Assembly (NCBI GenBank): GCA_045588325.1
Contig: JAZNEA010000104.1
Location: 1-64,000 of the forward strand
DNA: 64,000 nucleotides
Origin: RGIG7378 sp045588325
GTDB lineage: Bacteria; Bacillota; Clostridia; RGIG7378
Reading direction: 5' to 3'
A model generated the notes under the pieces. The model was not told where the DNA came from. It ran no database searches and saw only the letters and a program-made list of their open reading frames with translations. A program made the position numbers and the translations under genes. Positions 8,101 through 17,912 of this stretch are shown piece by piece. The stretch's first letter is position 1; every line of letters starts with the position of its first letter.

Positions 8101-10422
8101 CTATTTGGCCTTTGTCTTAGCCTTAGGGGCGTTGGCTGACACCTTGATAACTATTGGCTCAGTGCCATCATAGTCCAGCAATAGATTATCTCCATCCTTA
8201 ATGCTGCCCTCCAGATACATCCTAGCCATGCGCTCCTCCAGGTTGCGCTGGATGCTCCTCTTGATGGGACGAGCTCCAAATGCATCGTTGCGCTCATAAT
8301 TGAGCAGGTATTCCTTAAGGCCGTCTGTGACGGAAATGACAATCTTCTTGTCCTGCAGATCCTCTGCCAACATATTAATCTGCAAGTCCAGAATCTGTCT
8401 GAGTTCAGGCTCGGTAAGCTTATCGAACACTACAATGTCATCAACACGATTAAGGAACTCTGGTCTGAACAGATTCTTAAGCGCGGACTTAATGCGTGCC
8501 TCTGACCTGTCCGTAGTGTCGGAACCAAAACCAACATCTCCAACCTTAAGTGTAGTGCCTGCATTGGATGTCATAACTATGACAGTATTCTCAAAGTTGA
8601 CAACTCTGCCCTGGCTATCTGTGAGTCTGCCATCGTCCAGAATCTGCAGCAAAATGTTGAATACGTCCTGATGGGCCTTCTCAATCTCGTCCAGCAAGAT
8701 TACTGAGTAGGGTCTGCGTCGAATCTTCTCTGTCAGCTGTCCTGCCTCGTCATATCCCACATATCCAGGAGGCGAACCAATCAGCTTAGAGGTCGTATGT
8801 TTCTCCATGAACTCAGACATATCCAGTCTGACCATGGCCTCCTCTGTACCAAAGAGCTCCTGAGTAAGAGCCTTAACCAGCTCTGTCTTACCAACTCCTG
8901 TAGGTCCCACAAAGATAAAGGATGCGGGGCGTTTCTTAGCTCTGAGTCCTGCTCTGCACCTACGAATGGTAGAAGCAACTGCAGATATGGCCTTTTCCTG
9001 GCCAACGACTCTCTTATGCAGGCTCTCCTCTAACTTCAGGAGTCTGGCGCCCTCTTCCTCCGAAACCTTATTGATCGGGATGCCGGTCCACATCTCTATA
9101 ACGCCAGCAACATCGTCGAATGTGACCTCAAAGCTATATGCCTCCTCAGCCAAGGCCTTAACCTTGTCTGCCAAAACACAGGCCTCCTGTCTCATCTGAG
9201 CCAGCTTTTCGTAATCTGGCTGAGACCTGGCCTCCTCAACTGCCACGGCTGCCTCTGCATCTGCCAGCTTGTCGCTCATCTGATCCAGCTCCTGCAGCTT
9301 AACATTCTTGAGGTTGGCCCTGGATGCGGCCTCGTCCATAATGTCTATGGCCTTATCCGGAAGGAATCTATCTGTAACATATCTCTCTGAAAGGGACACC
9401 ATCCTCTCCAACACATGGTCGGAAATAGTAACGCCGTGATACTTTTCGTAGTACGGACGTACCCCCTTCATAATCTCCACAGTATCTGCCATGCTGGGCT
9501 CATTGACCATAACGGGCTGGAATCTACGCTCCAGCGCACTGTCCTTTTCGATATGCTTGCGATACTCGTCAAGGGTGGTTGCACCGATAATGCGCAGTTC
9601 TCCTCTGGCCAGAACAGGCTTAAGGATATTGGCGGCATTCATAGCGCCCTCGGCATTGCCTGCCCCAACAATATTGTGGAGCTCGTCAATAACAAGGATA
9701 ATGTTGCCACACTTAATTGCCTCGTCTACTACGCCCTTAATTCTGGACTCGAACTGTCCTCTGAACTGAGTACCAGCTACCATGCCAGTCATGTCCAACT
9801 GAATAATTTCGTAGTTCTTAAGTCTCTCAGGAACTCTGCCTTCAGCAATGGCAACCGCCAATCCCTCTGCAATGGCAGTCTTACCTACACCAGGCTCTCC
9901 GATGAGAACTGGGTTGTTCTTTTGTCTACGATTTAATATCTGGATAACCCTATCCAGCTCCTTGTCTCTGCCGACAATCTTGTCAATCTCGCCACGAGAA
10001 GCCTTGTTGGTCAAGTTGCTGCCATACGTCTCCAGGAACTTGTGCTTAACCTTTTTAGGCTCCTTACCCTCTGCGGCTCCGCGCTCGTCCTTATGCTCCG
10101 AGTTAGCCCTGGACTCCTCCTGGAGGCTCTCACTATCTCCCTGCTGCATGGCGCTGTTGAGTATCTCTTTGAGCATGGCTGGATCAGAAATCTTCTCCAG
10201 CATCTCCGGATCTGCATCCTTCATGCTGTCTGTCATCTGCTCACAGAACTCATCCACCTGGTCTGGGTCAATACCCAACTGCTTAATAACCGAATCTACC
10301 ATGCCAAGATTCATCTTCTTGGCACAAGATAAACAGAGGAATTCCTGCTTAACTGCAGTACCCTCTGACTTCATGATCTGAATCATGGCGACATTCTTTT
10401 TGCATTTAGAACACAATTGCAT
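8101..10422 (-). CDS. clpE: ClpE-like AAA+ ATPase with N-terminal zinc finger
   Basis: Hsp100 unfoldase expected to feed ClpP. With the ATG at 10422 (AGAGAGG site 8 bases upstream) it has 773 residues; a GTG at 10431 overlaps the site and is less likely. The N-terminus carries C4-x2-C7 and C30-x2-C33, the zinc finger typical of ClpE and McsA, and lacks the ClpC N-terminal repeats. AAA1 has GEPGVGKT (175-182) and VIDELHNIVGA. AAA2 has GPTGVGKT, LLDEIEKAH and a VGFG loop that resembles the ClpP-docking tripeptide. It starts 33 bases downstream of uvrA on the same strand, so it is probably co-transcribed with uvrBA. No CtsR-type repeat is visible immediately upstream. Confidence 0.88.
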   Translation of the reverse strand: MQLCSKCKKNVAMIQIMKSEGTAVKQEFLCLSCAKKMNLGMVDSVIKQLGIDPDQVDEFCEQMTDSMKDADPEMLEKISDPAMLKEILNSAMQQGDSESLQEESRANSEHKDERGAAEGKEPKKVKHKFLETYGSNLTNKASRGEIDKIVGRDKELDRVIQILNRRQKNNPVLIGEPGVGKTAIAEGLAVAIAEGRVPERLKNYEIIQLDMTGMVAGTQFRGQFESRIKGVVDEAIKCGNIILVIDELHNIVGAGNAEGAMNAANILKPVLARGELRIIGATTLDEYRKHIEKDSALERRFQPVMVNEPSMADTVEIMKGVRPYYEKYHGVTISDHVLERMVSLSERYVTDRFLPDKAIDIMDEAASRANLKNVKLQELDQMSDKLADAEAAVAVEEARSQPDYEKLAQMRQEACVLADKVKALAEEAYSFEVTFDDVAGVIEMWTGIPINKVSEEEGARLLKLEESLHKRVVGQEKAISAVASTIRRCRAGLRAKKRPASFIFVGPTGVGKTELVKALTQELFGTEEAMVRLDMSEFMEKHTTSKLIGSPPGYVGYDEAGQLTEKIRRRPYSVILLDEIEKAHQDVFNILLQILDDGRLTDSQGRVVNFENTVIVMTSNAGTTLKVGDVGFGSDTTDRSEARIKSALKNLFRPEFLNRVDDIVVFDKLTEPELRQILDLQINMLAEDLQDKKIVISVTDGLKEYLLNYERNDAFGARPIKRSIQRNLEERMARMYLEGSIKDGDNLLLDYDGTEPIVIKVSANAPKAKTKAK

Positions 10423-10455
10423 ATGTGTCACCTCTCTAACAATAGTAATTTAAAA

Positions 10456-13332
10456 TTATACTCCCTTGGACAGTGCTTTTGCAAGATACTGACCTGTGTA
10501 GGAGTTTGGCACCTTGGAGACCTGCTCCGGCGTACCCTGGGCAATGACTGTGCCGCCCATGTCTCCACCCTCTGGGCCCATGTCGATTATATAATCAGCG
10601 CACTTGATAACATCCAGGTTGTGCTCAATTACCACAACTGTATTGCCTGCATCTGCCAGCCTCTGCAGGATCTCAATGAGTCTCTTGACATCGTCCATAT
10701 GCAAACCCGTAGTGGGCTCGTCCAGAATATATAACGTCTTGCCCGTGCTGCGCTTGGAAAGCTCAGTAGCTAATTTGACTCGCTGGGCCTCTCCTCCTGA
10801 CAACGTGGTGGCAGGCTGTCCTAACCTGATATATCCAAGGCCTACATCATATAGCGCCTTAATCTTGCGATGGAGGGAAGGAATAGCCTTAAAAAATGAC
10901 ATCGCCTCATCCACCGTCATATCCAGAATCTCTGAAATATTCTTGCCCTTGTAACGAACATTCAGTGTCTCTCTGTTATACCTCTTGCCCCGGCACACTT
11001 CACATGGGACGTATACATCTGACAGGAAGTTCATCTCGATTTTGATGATACCGCCTCCCTGGCAGGCCTCACAACGGCCGCCCTTGATATTAAAGCTGAA
11101 TCTGCCCGCACTATACCCCTGCATTTTGGCATCCGGTGTGGCAGCAAACAACTCGCGGATCATGTCGAACATACCTGTGTAGGTGGCAGGGTTGGACCTG
11201 GGTGTGCGTCCAATGGGGGTCTGGTCAATATCTATAACCTTATCCAGGTGCTCAATGCCTGTAATACTGGTACACTTGCCTCCTCTGACCCTGGCCTTGT
11301 TAAGGTCGTGGAGCAGTCGCTTGCACAAAACCTCGTTAATAAGGGAACTCTTACCTGATCCAGAAACACCTGTAACGCAGGTAAACACGCCCAATGGAAT
11401 GTCTACATCCACGGACTTTAAGTTATTCTCGCTGGCCCCCTCTATGTGTAACCATTTGCCATCACTGGTCCTCCTGACCACTGGTGTTGGGATTGCCAGT
11501 TCACCACTCAAATATCTGCCCGTCAGAGAATCTGGGTTGGTCATCAGCTCCTGTGCCGTGCCCTGAGCAACGATGGTGCCACCGTTCTCTCCTGCCCCAG
11601 GTCCCACATCCACAATGTGGTCTGCCGTCAGCATCGTCTCCTCATCATGTTCTACAACAATAAGGGAATTGCCCAAATCTCTCAACTGTTCCAAAGTCTT
11701 TAGCAACTTGGCATTATCCCTCTGGTGCAAACCAATGGATGGCTCATCCAGTATATATAGTACTCCCATAAGTCCTGATCCTATCTGGGTGGCAAGACGA
11801 ATACGCTGCGCTTCTCCTCCCGACAGCGTGGACGCACTGCGTGACAATGTGAGATACCCAAGTCCTACGTTGTGGAGAAAGTCCAATCTGGCCCTGATCT
11901 CCTTAAGGATCTTGTCTGCAATCATCTGCTCTCTCTCAGAAATCTGACAATTGGCGAAGAATTCTCTGGCATCCACAACAGCCATCTGGCTGACCTCATG
12001 GATATTCTTTCCACAGAACTTGACTGACAAAGTCTCTGGTTTATACCTGGTGGCATGGCACACAGGACAATCATGTGTGCTCATGTAGCCCTCGTAGTAC
12101 TTTTTCATTGACTCGGACTCGGTATTATTATACCTACGCCACATGCCATTTATTACGCCCTCAAAAGACATGTAGTATTTGTTGCCATTAGGCATCACAA
12201 TCTGGAATTTTTCCCTATTTGTGCCAAAGAGGATTACATTCAGAGCCTTCTGGTGAAGTTCCCTGACTGGCACATCCACGCTGAACCCATATGCCCTGGC
12301 CAAGCCTGTGAACACCTGGGCAATCCAGCCCTCCTCCTTTTCCGTGTTCCATCCGGACACAGCAATGGCGCCCTCGCGAATGGTCAAATCCTTATTGGGA
12401 ATAACGAGATCCGGATCAATTTGAGAAATGGCGCCCAAACCGCTACAGTGAGGGCAGGCACCCTGAGGAGCGTTAAAGGAGAACATGCGTGGCTCCAACT
12501 CCTCTAAGCTAATACCGCAATCCGGACATGCAAAATTGAGGCTCATGGTGTCCTCGTGGGATCCAACATAGTCCACGATAACCAGACCATCTGCCAACTT
12601 GAGACACTGCTCCAGGGAGTCGGCCAATCTGCGTCGAATGCTGTCCTTGACCACCAATCTATCTACAACCACCTCTATGCTGTGCTTTTTGTTCCTGTCT
12701 AGCTGGATGTCATCCTCCATGTCGTAAACCTGGCCATCCACTCTGACTCGAACATATCCCTGCTGCTTAAACTCGGCGATCATCTTGATGTACTCGCCCT
12801 TGCGGCTCCTGACAACAGGCGCCAGCAGCTGGATCCTGGTGCCCTCTGGCATTGACATAACCTTGTCCACCATCTGGTCCACCGTCTGCTGCAGTATAGG
12901 CTTGCCACACTTGGGGCAATGAGGGTGACCCACTCTGGCGAAAAGCAATCGCAAATAGTCGTGAATCTCGGTAACCGTACCTACTGTGGAGCGGGGATTA
13001 CGAGACGTGGTCTTCTGGTCAATGGAAATAGCGGGAGATAGTCCGCCAATATAGTCCACATCCGGCTTGTCCATCTGGCCCAGGAACTGCCTGGCATAAC
13101 TGGATAGAGACTCCATGTATCTCCTCTGTCCCTCTGCATATATGGTGTCAAAGGCAAGGGAAGTTTTGCCACTGCCTGATAGGCCAGTGAACACCACCAG
13201 CTTATCCCTGGGGATCTTGAGATTAATATCCTTAAGGTTATTCTCTCTGGCTCCACGGATTACAATATACTCCTTGTCCGAGGCAGGAGCGGTATTGTTC
13301 ATCTCATTTTCTACAAAATCCTGGAATTTCAT
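10456..13332 (-). CDS. uvrA: Excinuclease ABC subunit A
   Basis: Damage-recognition ATPase of nucleotide excision repair; loads UvrB. The 958-residue product is full length. It has the first Walker A GLSGSGKTS near the start, CPKCGKP and CPDCG zinc-binding segments, a second Walker A GVSGSGKSS, the zinc finger CEACQGGG, and two ABC signatures of the form LSGGEAQR. The start overlaps the uvrB stop by 4 bases, indicating translational coupling. Confidence 0.98.
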   Translation of the reverse strand: MKFQDFVENEMNNTAPASDKEYIVIRGARENNLKDINLKIPRDKLVVFTGLSGSGKTSLAFDTIYAEGQRRYMESLSSYARQFLGQMDKPDVDYIGGLSPAISIDQKTTSRNPRSTVGTVTEIHDYLRLLFARVGHPHCPKCGKPILQQTVDQMVDKVMSMPEGTRIQLLAPVVRSRKGEYIKMIAEFKQQGYVRVRVDGQVYDMEDDIQLDRNKKHSIEVVVDRLVVKDSIRRRLADSLEQCLKLADGLVIVDYVGSHEDTMSLNFACPDCGISLEELEPRMFSFNAPQGACPHCSGLGAISQIDPDLVIPNKDLTIREGAIAVSGWNTEKEEGWIAQVFTGLARAYGFSVDVPVRELHQKALNVILFGTNREKFQIVMPNGNKYYMSFEGVINGMWRRYNNTESESMKKYYEGYMSTHDCPVCHATRYKPETLSVKFCGKNIHEVSQMAVVDAREFFANCQISEREQMIADKILKEIRARLDFLHNVGLGYLTLSRSASTLSGGEAQRIRLATQIGSGLMGVLYILDEPSIGLHQRDNAKLLKTLEQLRDLGNSLIVVEHDEETMLTADHIVDVGPGAGENGGTIVAQGTAQELMTNPDSLTGRYLSGELAIPTPVVRRTSDGKWLHIEGASENNLKSVDVDIPLGVFTCVTGVSGSGKSSLINEVLCKRLLHDLNKARVRGGKCTSITGIEHLDKVIDIDQTPIGRTPRSNPATYTGMFDMIRELFAATPDAKMQGYSAGRFSFNIKGGRCEACQGGGIIKIEMNFLSDVYVPCEVCRGKRYNRETLNVRYKGKNISEILDMTVDEAMSFFKAIPSLHRKIKALYDVGLGYIRLGQPATTLSGGEAQRVKLATELSKRSTGKTLYILDEPTTGLHMDDVKRLIEILQRLADAGNTVVVIEHNLDVIKCADYIIDMGPEGGDMGGTVIAQGTPEQVSKVPNSYTGQYLAKALSKGV

Positions 13333-15350
13333 CTTGTCTTAGTCCCCTTTGATCCTATGGTGACATCCTGAATCTCGGCCTTGAGCTCGTAGATCCTGTC
13401 TCTAATCATGGCAGCAGCCTCATATCTCTCCTCAGCTGCAGCGGCCTTCATCTCTATAGTAAGCTGTGCAATCATGTCTTCTAAAGTCTTAATATCAGGC
13501 AAGCCGACAAATTCGCCTGTCTCCTGGTCCACATCTGCAATCTTGGTGGTCTCAATAATGGTCTTAACCGCCTTAGTAACGCTGGTAGGAGTAATGCCGT
13601 GGTCAATATTGTACTGCTGTTGAATCTGTCTCCTGCGGTTGGTCTCGTCGATAGCCCTCCTCATTGAGTCGGTAATCGTGTCTGCATACATAACAACTCT
13701 ACCCGCCACATTACGGGCTGCTCTGCCTATGGTCTGAACAAGACTGGTCTCGCTGCGAAGGAACCCCTCCTTATCTGCATCGAGTATGGCTACCAATCCA
13801 ACCTCGGGAATGTCCAGGCCCTCTCTCAATAGATTAATACCCACCAAAACGTCGAACTCGCCCTTGCGCAGGTCCTGGATGATCTCTGTCCTCTCTATGG
13901 TCACAATGTCACTATGCAAATATCTGACGCGTACACCCATTTTGTCCAGGTAGTCTGTCAAATCCTCGGCCATCTTTTTGGTAAGCGTGGTAACCAGCAC
14001 CCTATGGCCCTGGCCTGTCACTATACCGATCTCATCCAGCAGGTCATCTACCTGTCCGGTAACAGGTCTGACTATTACCTCCGGGTCAATAAGTCCCGTA
14101 GGACGAATAAGCTGCTGAACCTCCTGGGTGGAATGCTCACGCTCAAACTTGGATGGCGTGGCGCTGACGCAAATCATCTGGGGAACTCTGCCCAAAAACT
14201 CATCGAACTTAAGGGGGCGGTTATCATAGGCGGAGGGTAATCTCCATCCATATGTGACCAAATTGTCCTTACGAGCCCGGTCACCATTATACATAGCTCC
14301 CACCTGAGGAATGGTAACGTGAGACTCATCCACGAACATAATAAAATCCTCTGGCATAAAGTCCAAAAGAGTATATGGTGGAGATCCAGGCTCTCGTCCG
14401 GATAAGTGACGAGAGTAGTTCTCAATACCCTTACAGGAGCCTGTCTCTGTAAGCATCTCCATATCGTTAAGGGTACGCTCCTCTATCCTCTGCGCCTCCA
14501 CATATCTGCCTCGGTCCTTAAAATCCCTGGCACACTCCTCCATCTCAGAAACGATGCCTGCTATAGCTGACTGCATCTTGGATCGCATAACTGCGTGATG
14601 GGACGCGGGAGTAATACCGACGTGACTCCTGGTGGCAATAACCTCTCCTGTGATGCTGTTAATCTCTCTGATCCTGTCTATCCCGTCCCCAAAAAACTCC
14701 ACTCGGATAATAGTACCGGATGAATATGACGGAAATATCTCCAGAGTATCGCCCTTAACTCCAAAGGTACCTCTGAGCCTTGTGAAATCGTTGCGCTGGA
14801 ACTGCATGTCCACCAGGGCCTGCATAACGTCATCCATGGAGCGCTCCATGCCAGGTCTCAGCGACAACATGAGCTCCTTGTAATCCTCTGGATCGCCCAG
14901 GCCGTATATGCAGCTGACAGACGAAACGATAATAACATCCTTGCGCTCAAACAATGCTGTGGTGGCGGAGTGCCTGAGTCTGTCTATCTCATCGTTGACG
15001 TCGCAGTCCTTCTCTATATACAGGTCGGACATCGGCAGATAGGACTCCGGCTGGTAATAATCATAATAGGACACAAAATACTCAACTGCGTTGTCCGGGA
15101 AGAAATCTCTGAACTCTGAGCAGAGCTGGGCTGCCAGTGTCTTGTTATGGGCCAGAACCAACGTGGGGCGCTGAACCCGCTGGATAACATTGGCCATGGT
15201 GTAGGTCTTGCCTGATCCGGTGACGCCCTTAAGTGTCTGGTAGCGATCTCCTCTGAGGATGCCCTGAGATAAGCGCTCAATAGCCTCTGGCTGATCGCCA
15301 GTAGGCTTGTATTCTGAATGTAATTCAAAGCGTTTCTGTGTTTCTTGCAT
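13329..15350 (-). CDS. uvrB: Excinuclease ABC subunit B
   Basis: Damage-verification helicase of nucleotide excision repair. It has Walker A GVTGSGKT, a beta-hairpin region with YYDYYQPESY, helicase motifs including GRAARN, and a C-terminal UVR domain (AAEERYEAAAMIRDRI) that contacts UvrC. The likely start is the ATG at 15350 (MQETQKRF, 673 residues). The frame also opens with a TTG at 15365. Its nearest upstream promoter with a LexA-like box is about 430 bases away, beyond a rhuM remnant. Confidence 0.97.
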   Translation of the reverse strand: MQETQKRFELHSEYKPTGDQPEAIERLSQGILRGDRYQTLKGVTGSGKTYTMANVIQRVQRPTLVLAHNKTLAAQLCSEFRDFFPDNAVEYFVSYYDYYQPESYLPMSDLYIEKDCDVNDEIDRLRHSATTALFERKDVIIVSSVSCIYGLGDPEDYKELMLSLRPGMERSMDDVMQALVDMQFQRNDFTRLRGTFGVKGDTLEIFPSYSSGTIIRVEFFGDGIDRIREINSITGEVIATRSHVGITPASHHAVMRSKMQSAIAGIVSEMEECARDFKDRGRYVEAQRIEERTLNDMEMLTETGSCKGIENYSRHLSGREPGSPPYTLLDFMPEDFIMFVDESHVTIPQVGAMYNGDRARKDNLVTYGWRLPSAYDNRPLKFDEFLGRVPQMICVSATPSKFEREHSTQEVQQLIRPTGLIDPEVIVRPVTGQVDDLLDEIGIVTGQGHRVLVTTLTKKMAEDLTDYLDKMGVRVRYLHSDIVTIERTEIIQDLRKGEFDVLVGINLLREGLDIPEVGLVAILDADKEGFLRSETSLVQTIGRAARNVAGRVVMYADTITDSMRRAIDETNRRRQIQQQYNIDHGITPTSVTKAVKTIIETTKIADVDQETGEFVGLPDIKTLEDMIAQLTIEMKAAAAEERYEAAAMIRDRIYELKAEIQDVTIGSKGTKTR

Positions 15351-15427
15351 ATCCCTCGCCACCAAAATCCATAGCAGCTAACATCGCTGCGGATATATAT
15401 AATATTAGTTCTTATTCCTTATTTGTT

Positions 15428-15694
15428 TTACAATCTTATCAAAATCAGCCCCTGTAACTCACGAAAATAATCTTTCCAAAACAAAGTCATACCTTGCTTA
15501 AGACGATTATCATCCATAGCAAAACCTTTTCGCATATACTCTTTTAGTACATTTGTTGCCCATATGCGAAATTGAGTTGCCTGTTTAGAATTAACTCTAT
15601 ATCCTGCAGAGATAATTGTATCTAAATTGTAATAATTTGTTGGAGAATTTTGTATCTTTCCTGGAGTTGCACCATGTGGAGTGACTATTTCCAT
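15428..15694 (-). pseudogene. Remnant of a RhuM-family (virulence RhuM-like) gene
   Basis: The 88 codons include YYNLDTIISAGYRVNSKQATQFRIWATNVLKEYMRKGFAMDDNRL, which matches the core of RhuM-family proteins. The N-terminal part (normally a DNA-binding-like segment ending just before this core) is missing. The frame runs off after YFRELQ into a short unrelated tail, so the C-terminal half is also lost. RhuM-like genes are often found in mobile islands. It now lies between uvrB and a LexA-box promoter. Confidence 0.75.
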
Positions 15695-15762
15695 TTTGCT
15701 TTGTTATATCCACAATAGCATTCTTCCTTTTTTATAGAATATCATCCTCTCAACGCATCGGT

Positions 15763-15805
15763 TGAACATTTGTTCTATTGTATCATTCATTATATATTGC
15801 GTAAA
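15763..15805 (-). promoter_or_regulatory. Promoter with LexA-like SOS box upstream of uvrBA
   Basis: Minus-strand TTTACG (15800-15805), a 17-base spacer and TACAAT (15777-15782). It abuts TGAACATTTGTTCA-like sequence with GAAC-N4-GTTC at 15764-15775. This agrees with the Gram-positive LexA pattern. A box right after the -10 is a normal position for repression. uvrBA operons are commonly SOS-controlled in Firmicutes; the gap to uvrB holds the rhuM remnant. Confidence 0.6.
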
Positions 15806-15862
15806 TACTAATCTAAAGTATTCCCTAAAATTAGTCAAAGATTTTCAGGCCAAATATTCAAA

Positions 15863-15886
15863 GAGGGATGGATTTCTCCACCCCTC
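15863..15886 (-). terminator. Weak terminator-like hairpin after the serpin gene
   Basis: An imperfect GAGGGxTGGA / TCCAxCCCTC stem with a 4-base loop, followed on the minus strand by only three T. It lies 27 bases after the serpin stop. Confidence 0.4.
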
Positions 15887-15912
15887 AAATAAACATATTC
15901 TACCTAAAAATA

Positions 15913-17169
15913 TTACTCCACGTCCATCATGGTACCCATAAAAAACGGAACATTGTTCTCACAATCAATCAACATATACACAAACGGCTTGTCAAGATAC
16001 ACTTCCTTAATATCCTCCGGTGGCATTGCACTACCACAATCCATCTGGACAACAGTCACAGCACCGGCCTTAGTACCCTGTTCTCCCACGGAAATAAAGG
16101 TCTTATGGAGAACACTGCCTATATAGATATTCATTTCCTCACGTGTGCCAAGGTTACTAAAATCTGCGTCAAACGCGTTAAAAGCATCTGACATGCCCAT
16201 CTCCTGTAGAATTTTAGACATCTCCACATCGTATTTTGTCTCAAACTTGGGAATAGAATGATTAACCGTTATGTACTGAGGATTTGATAGTAAGTCGTTT
16301 AAGGTTTTGCTGTCAAGTGCTGCAACATACTCCGCCACACTTACTCCCTCATTAGGAAGCATTGCCACAAAGGCATATTTGCCGCCTTCATAATACTTCA
16401 TAAAGCCAGTTGCCTTTTCATCTTCCAGATAGATGTTGTCTGATCCATACATAAAATCTACAGTCTGCTTGGATCCGTTCTCCTTAGTAAAATCTCCACT
16501 TTTAACCTGATACTTCTCGTAAGGCTCTGACCATTCTGCTTCAAAGGCCAAGGCATTAATGAGATACATGATTGCCTCATCGGGAATCTGCTTAATAATC
16601 TCAGGGATCATGCCATCGGTCTTCTCTTTTACCCAATTGTTAATATCTTTGCAGGTCTGGTTGTTAAATGGTGCCTTATAAACATCTGCGCCATAGTAAT
16701 CTGCGTTAGTCTGTAGGAAGTCCTGATACACTGCAAAATCCTGGTCCTCGGTAAACCAAATGGAATTAGCAAGGCTAAGCTTATACTTGTCTCCCTGAGG
16801 AAGATTTCGCATATAACTATAGAGATATAAATTTAACTCCTCTGTGCTCATCCCTAAGACAGCTTCCATCTGTGCTAAAGTCTGACCCTCTGCACCATTT
16901 GCCGTCATTGCCAAAGCGCATAGCACGGACAAGGGGGAAATCAACGAATTTCTGTCGTCTTCGATACTTTCCTTAAATAATCGGACTGCAAAGTCTGTTA
17001 CAATAGCATTTTTGTCTCCATGGTCTTCCAAAGCAACGACCTGTCTCGGAGTAATATCCTCCATCAAATCCTTTACGTGAGTTACCGTGCCACAGCCTGT
17101 TAGATTTAATGTCATTGCACATAACAACAACACACTAACTATAATCAAACCTAAACGATCCTTTTTCAT
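15913..17169 (-). CDS. Serpin-family lipoprotein (serine protease inhibitor)
   Basis: Covalent suicide inhibitor of serine or cysteine proteases, here predicted to be anchored to the outer face of the membrane. The 418-residue product has a signal peptide with lipobox LNLTGC (Cys26) and then the serpin fold, including NSIWF, FKAPF-like YKAPFNNQ, and the C-terminal DKPFVYMLID. The reactive-loop hinge EQGTKAGAVT has Gly at P15, Thr at P14 and small residues after, which is typical of inhibitory serpins. Counting 17 residues puts the scissile bond near DCG-SA, so P1 would be Gly. It is the third gene of a sigma factor operon. Confidence 0.9.
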   Translation of the reverse strand: MKKDRLGLIIVSVLLLCAMTLNLTGCGTVTHVKDLMEDITPRQVVALEDHGDKNAIVTDFAVRLFKESIEDDRNSLISPLSVLCALAMTANGAEGQTLAQMEAVLGMSTEELNLYLYSYMRNLPQGDKYKLSLANSIWFTEDQDFAVYQDFLQTNADYYGADVYKAPFNNQTCKDINNWVKEKTDGMIPEIIKQIPDEAIMYLINALAFEAEWSEPYEKYQVKSGDFTKENGSKQTVDFMYGSDNIYLEDEKATGFMKYYEGGKYAFVAMLPNEGVSVAEYVAALDSKTLNDLLSNPQYITVNHSIPKFETKYDVEMSKILQEMGMSDAFNAFDADFSNLGTREEMNIYIGSVLHKTFISVGEQGTKAGAVTVVQMDCGSAMPPEDIKEVYLDKPFVYMLIDCENNVPFFMGTMMDVE

Positions 17170-17183
17170 TATATTACCTCCTC

Positions 17184-17912
17184 TCAGTCATATAAAAACT
17201 CATATTCCGGAAGTGCTTTCCATTCCTCTGTTGAAGTTAGAATCTCTACAATTCCTTTGCATACGTCAAGGAATTTTTGCCCCTTAGCGTCGTCGGAAGC
17301 ATAGGACAGGGCTATATCCTCTGCTCGAACAGTCTTTTCAAAAGTCTCCGTCTTGACAGTTAGTACCAAAGTCATGGATGGATTAGAAAACATTTTGCCC
17401 TCCTGAGGATCATATTCATCGGGATATGTCTCAATATCCAACTCTCGGATAAGCTCCCAAATTCTACACTTTTGGCTGTCTGACAAGTAAAGCGTTGTAA
17501 CATAATCCTCCGGGCTGGTGGCATCTGTGGTTTTTACGAGCTTGCCAGTGGTGCTGTCGTAGGAGCTAATTCCGAAGACATTCCATGTAATAGAGAAGCT
17601 ACCGCTAAACTCACCTACGTCTATGCTGTCCTTGCCATCTGAATCTGCATCTCCGCCCGGGTCAACGATTTCTCCTACCTCTGTGGATTCACCTGTTGTG
17701 CTGCCGTTTGTACCTGTCGCTCCGTCTAACGCATTGCCTGCGCTATCATTTCCTGCTGGATCACCCGGAAACATTGTTATTACAAGTCCAAGCATCACCA
17801 GGCAAAATGGTATACACATGGTCAGGATTCGAATGCGATTTCGGTTGTATTCTTTTATTCTGTCTCTGCTGCGGCGAAACACTTCCGCCCTTCTTTCTTC
17901 AAAACTCCTCAT
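17184..17912 (-). CDS. Membrane-anchored protein, probable anti-sigma or sensor partner
   Basis: A 242-residue protein with a basic cytoplasmic N-terminus (1-27), one membrane segment (about 28-47, ILTMCIPFCLVMLGLVITMF), a Gly/Ser/Asp-rich linker and an extracytoplasmic domain (about 100-242). It overlaps the ECF sigma gene by 4 bases, the usual position of an anti-sigma factor. However, the N-terminal segment is short and lacks the HxxxCxxC zinc motif, so binding to the sigma factor is inference. It is followed after 14 bases by the serpin gene. Confidence 0.7.
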   Translation of the reverse strand: MRSFEERRAEVFRRSRDRIKEYNRNRIRILTMCIPFCLVMLGLVITMFPGDPAGNDSAGNALDGATGTNGSTTGESTEVGEIVDPGGDADSDGKDSIDVGEFSGSFSITWNVFGISSYDSTTGKLVKTTDATSPEDYVTTLYLSDSQKCRIWELIRELDIETYPDEYDPQEGKMFSNPSMTLVLTVKTETFEKTVRAEDIALSYASDDAKGQKFLDVCKGIVEILTSTEEWKALPEYEFLYD

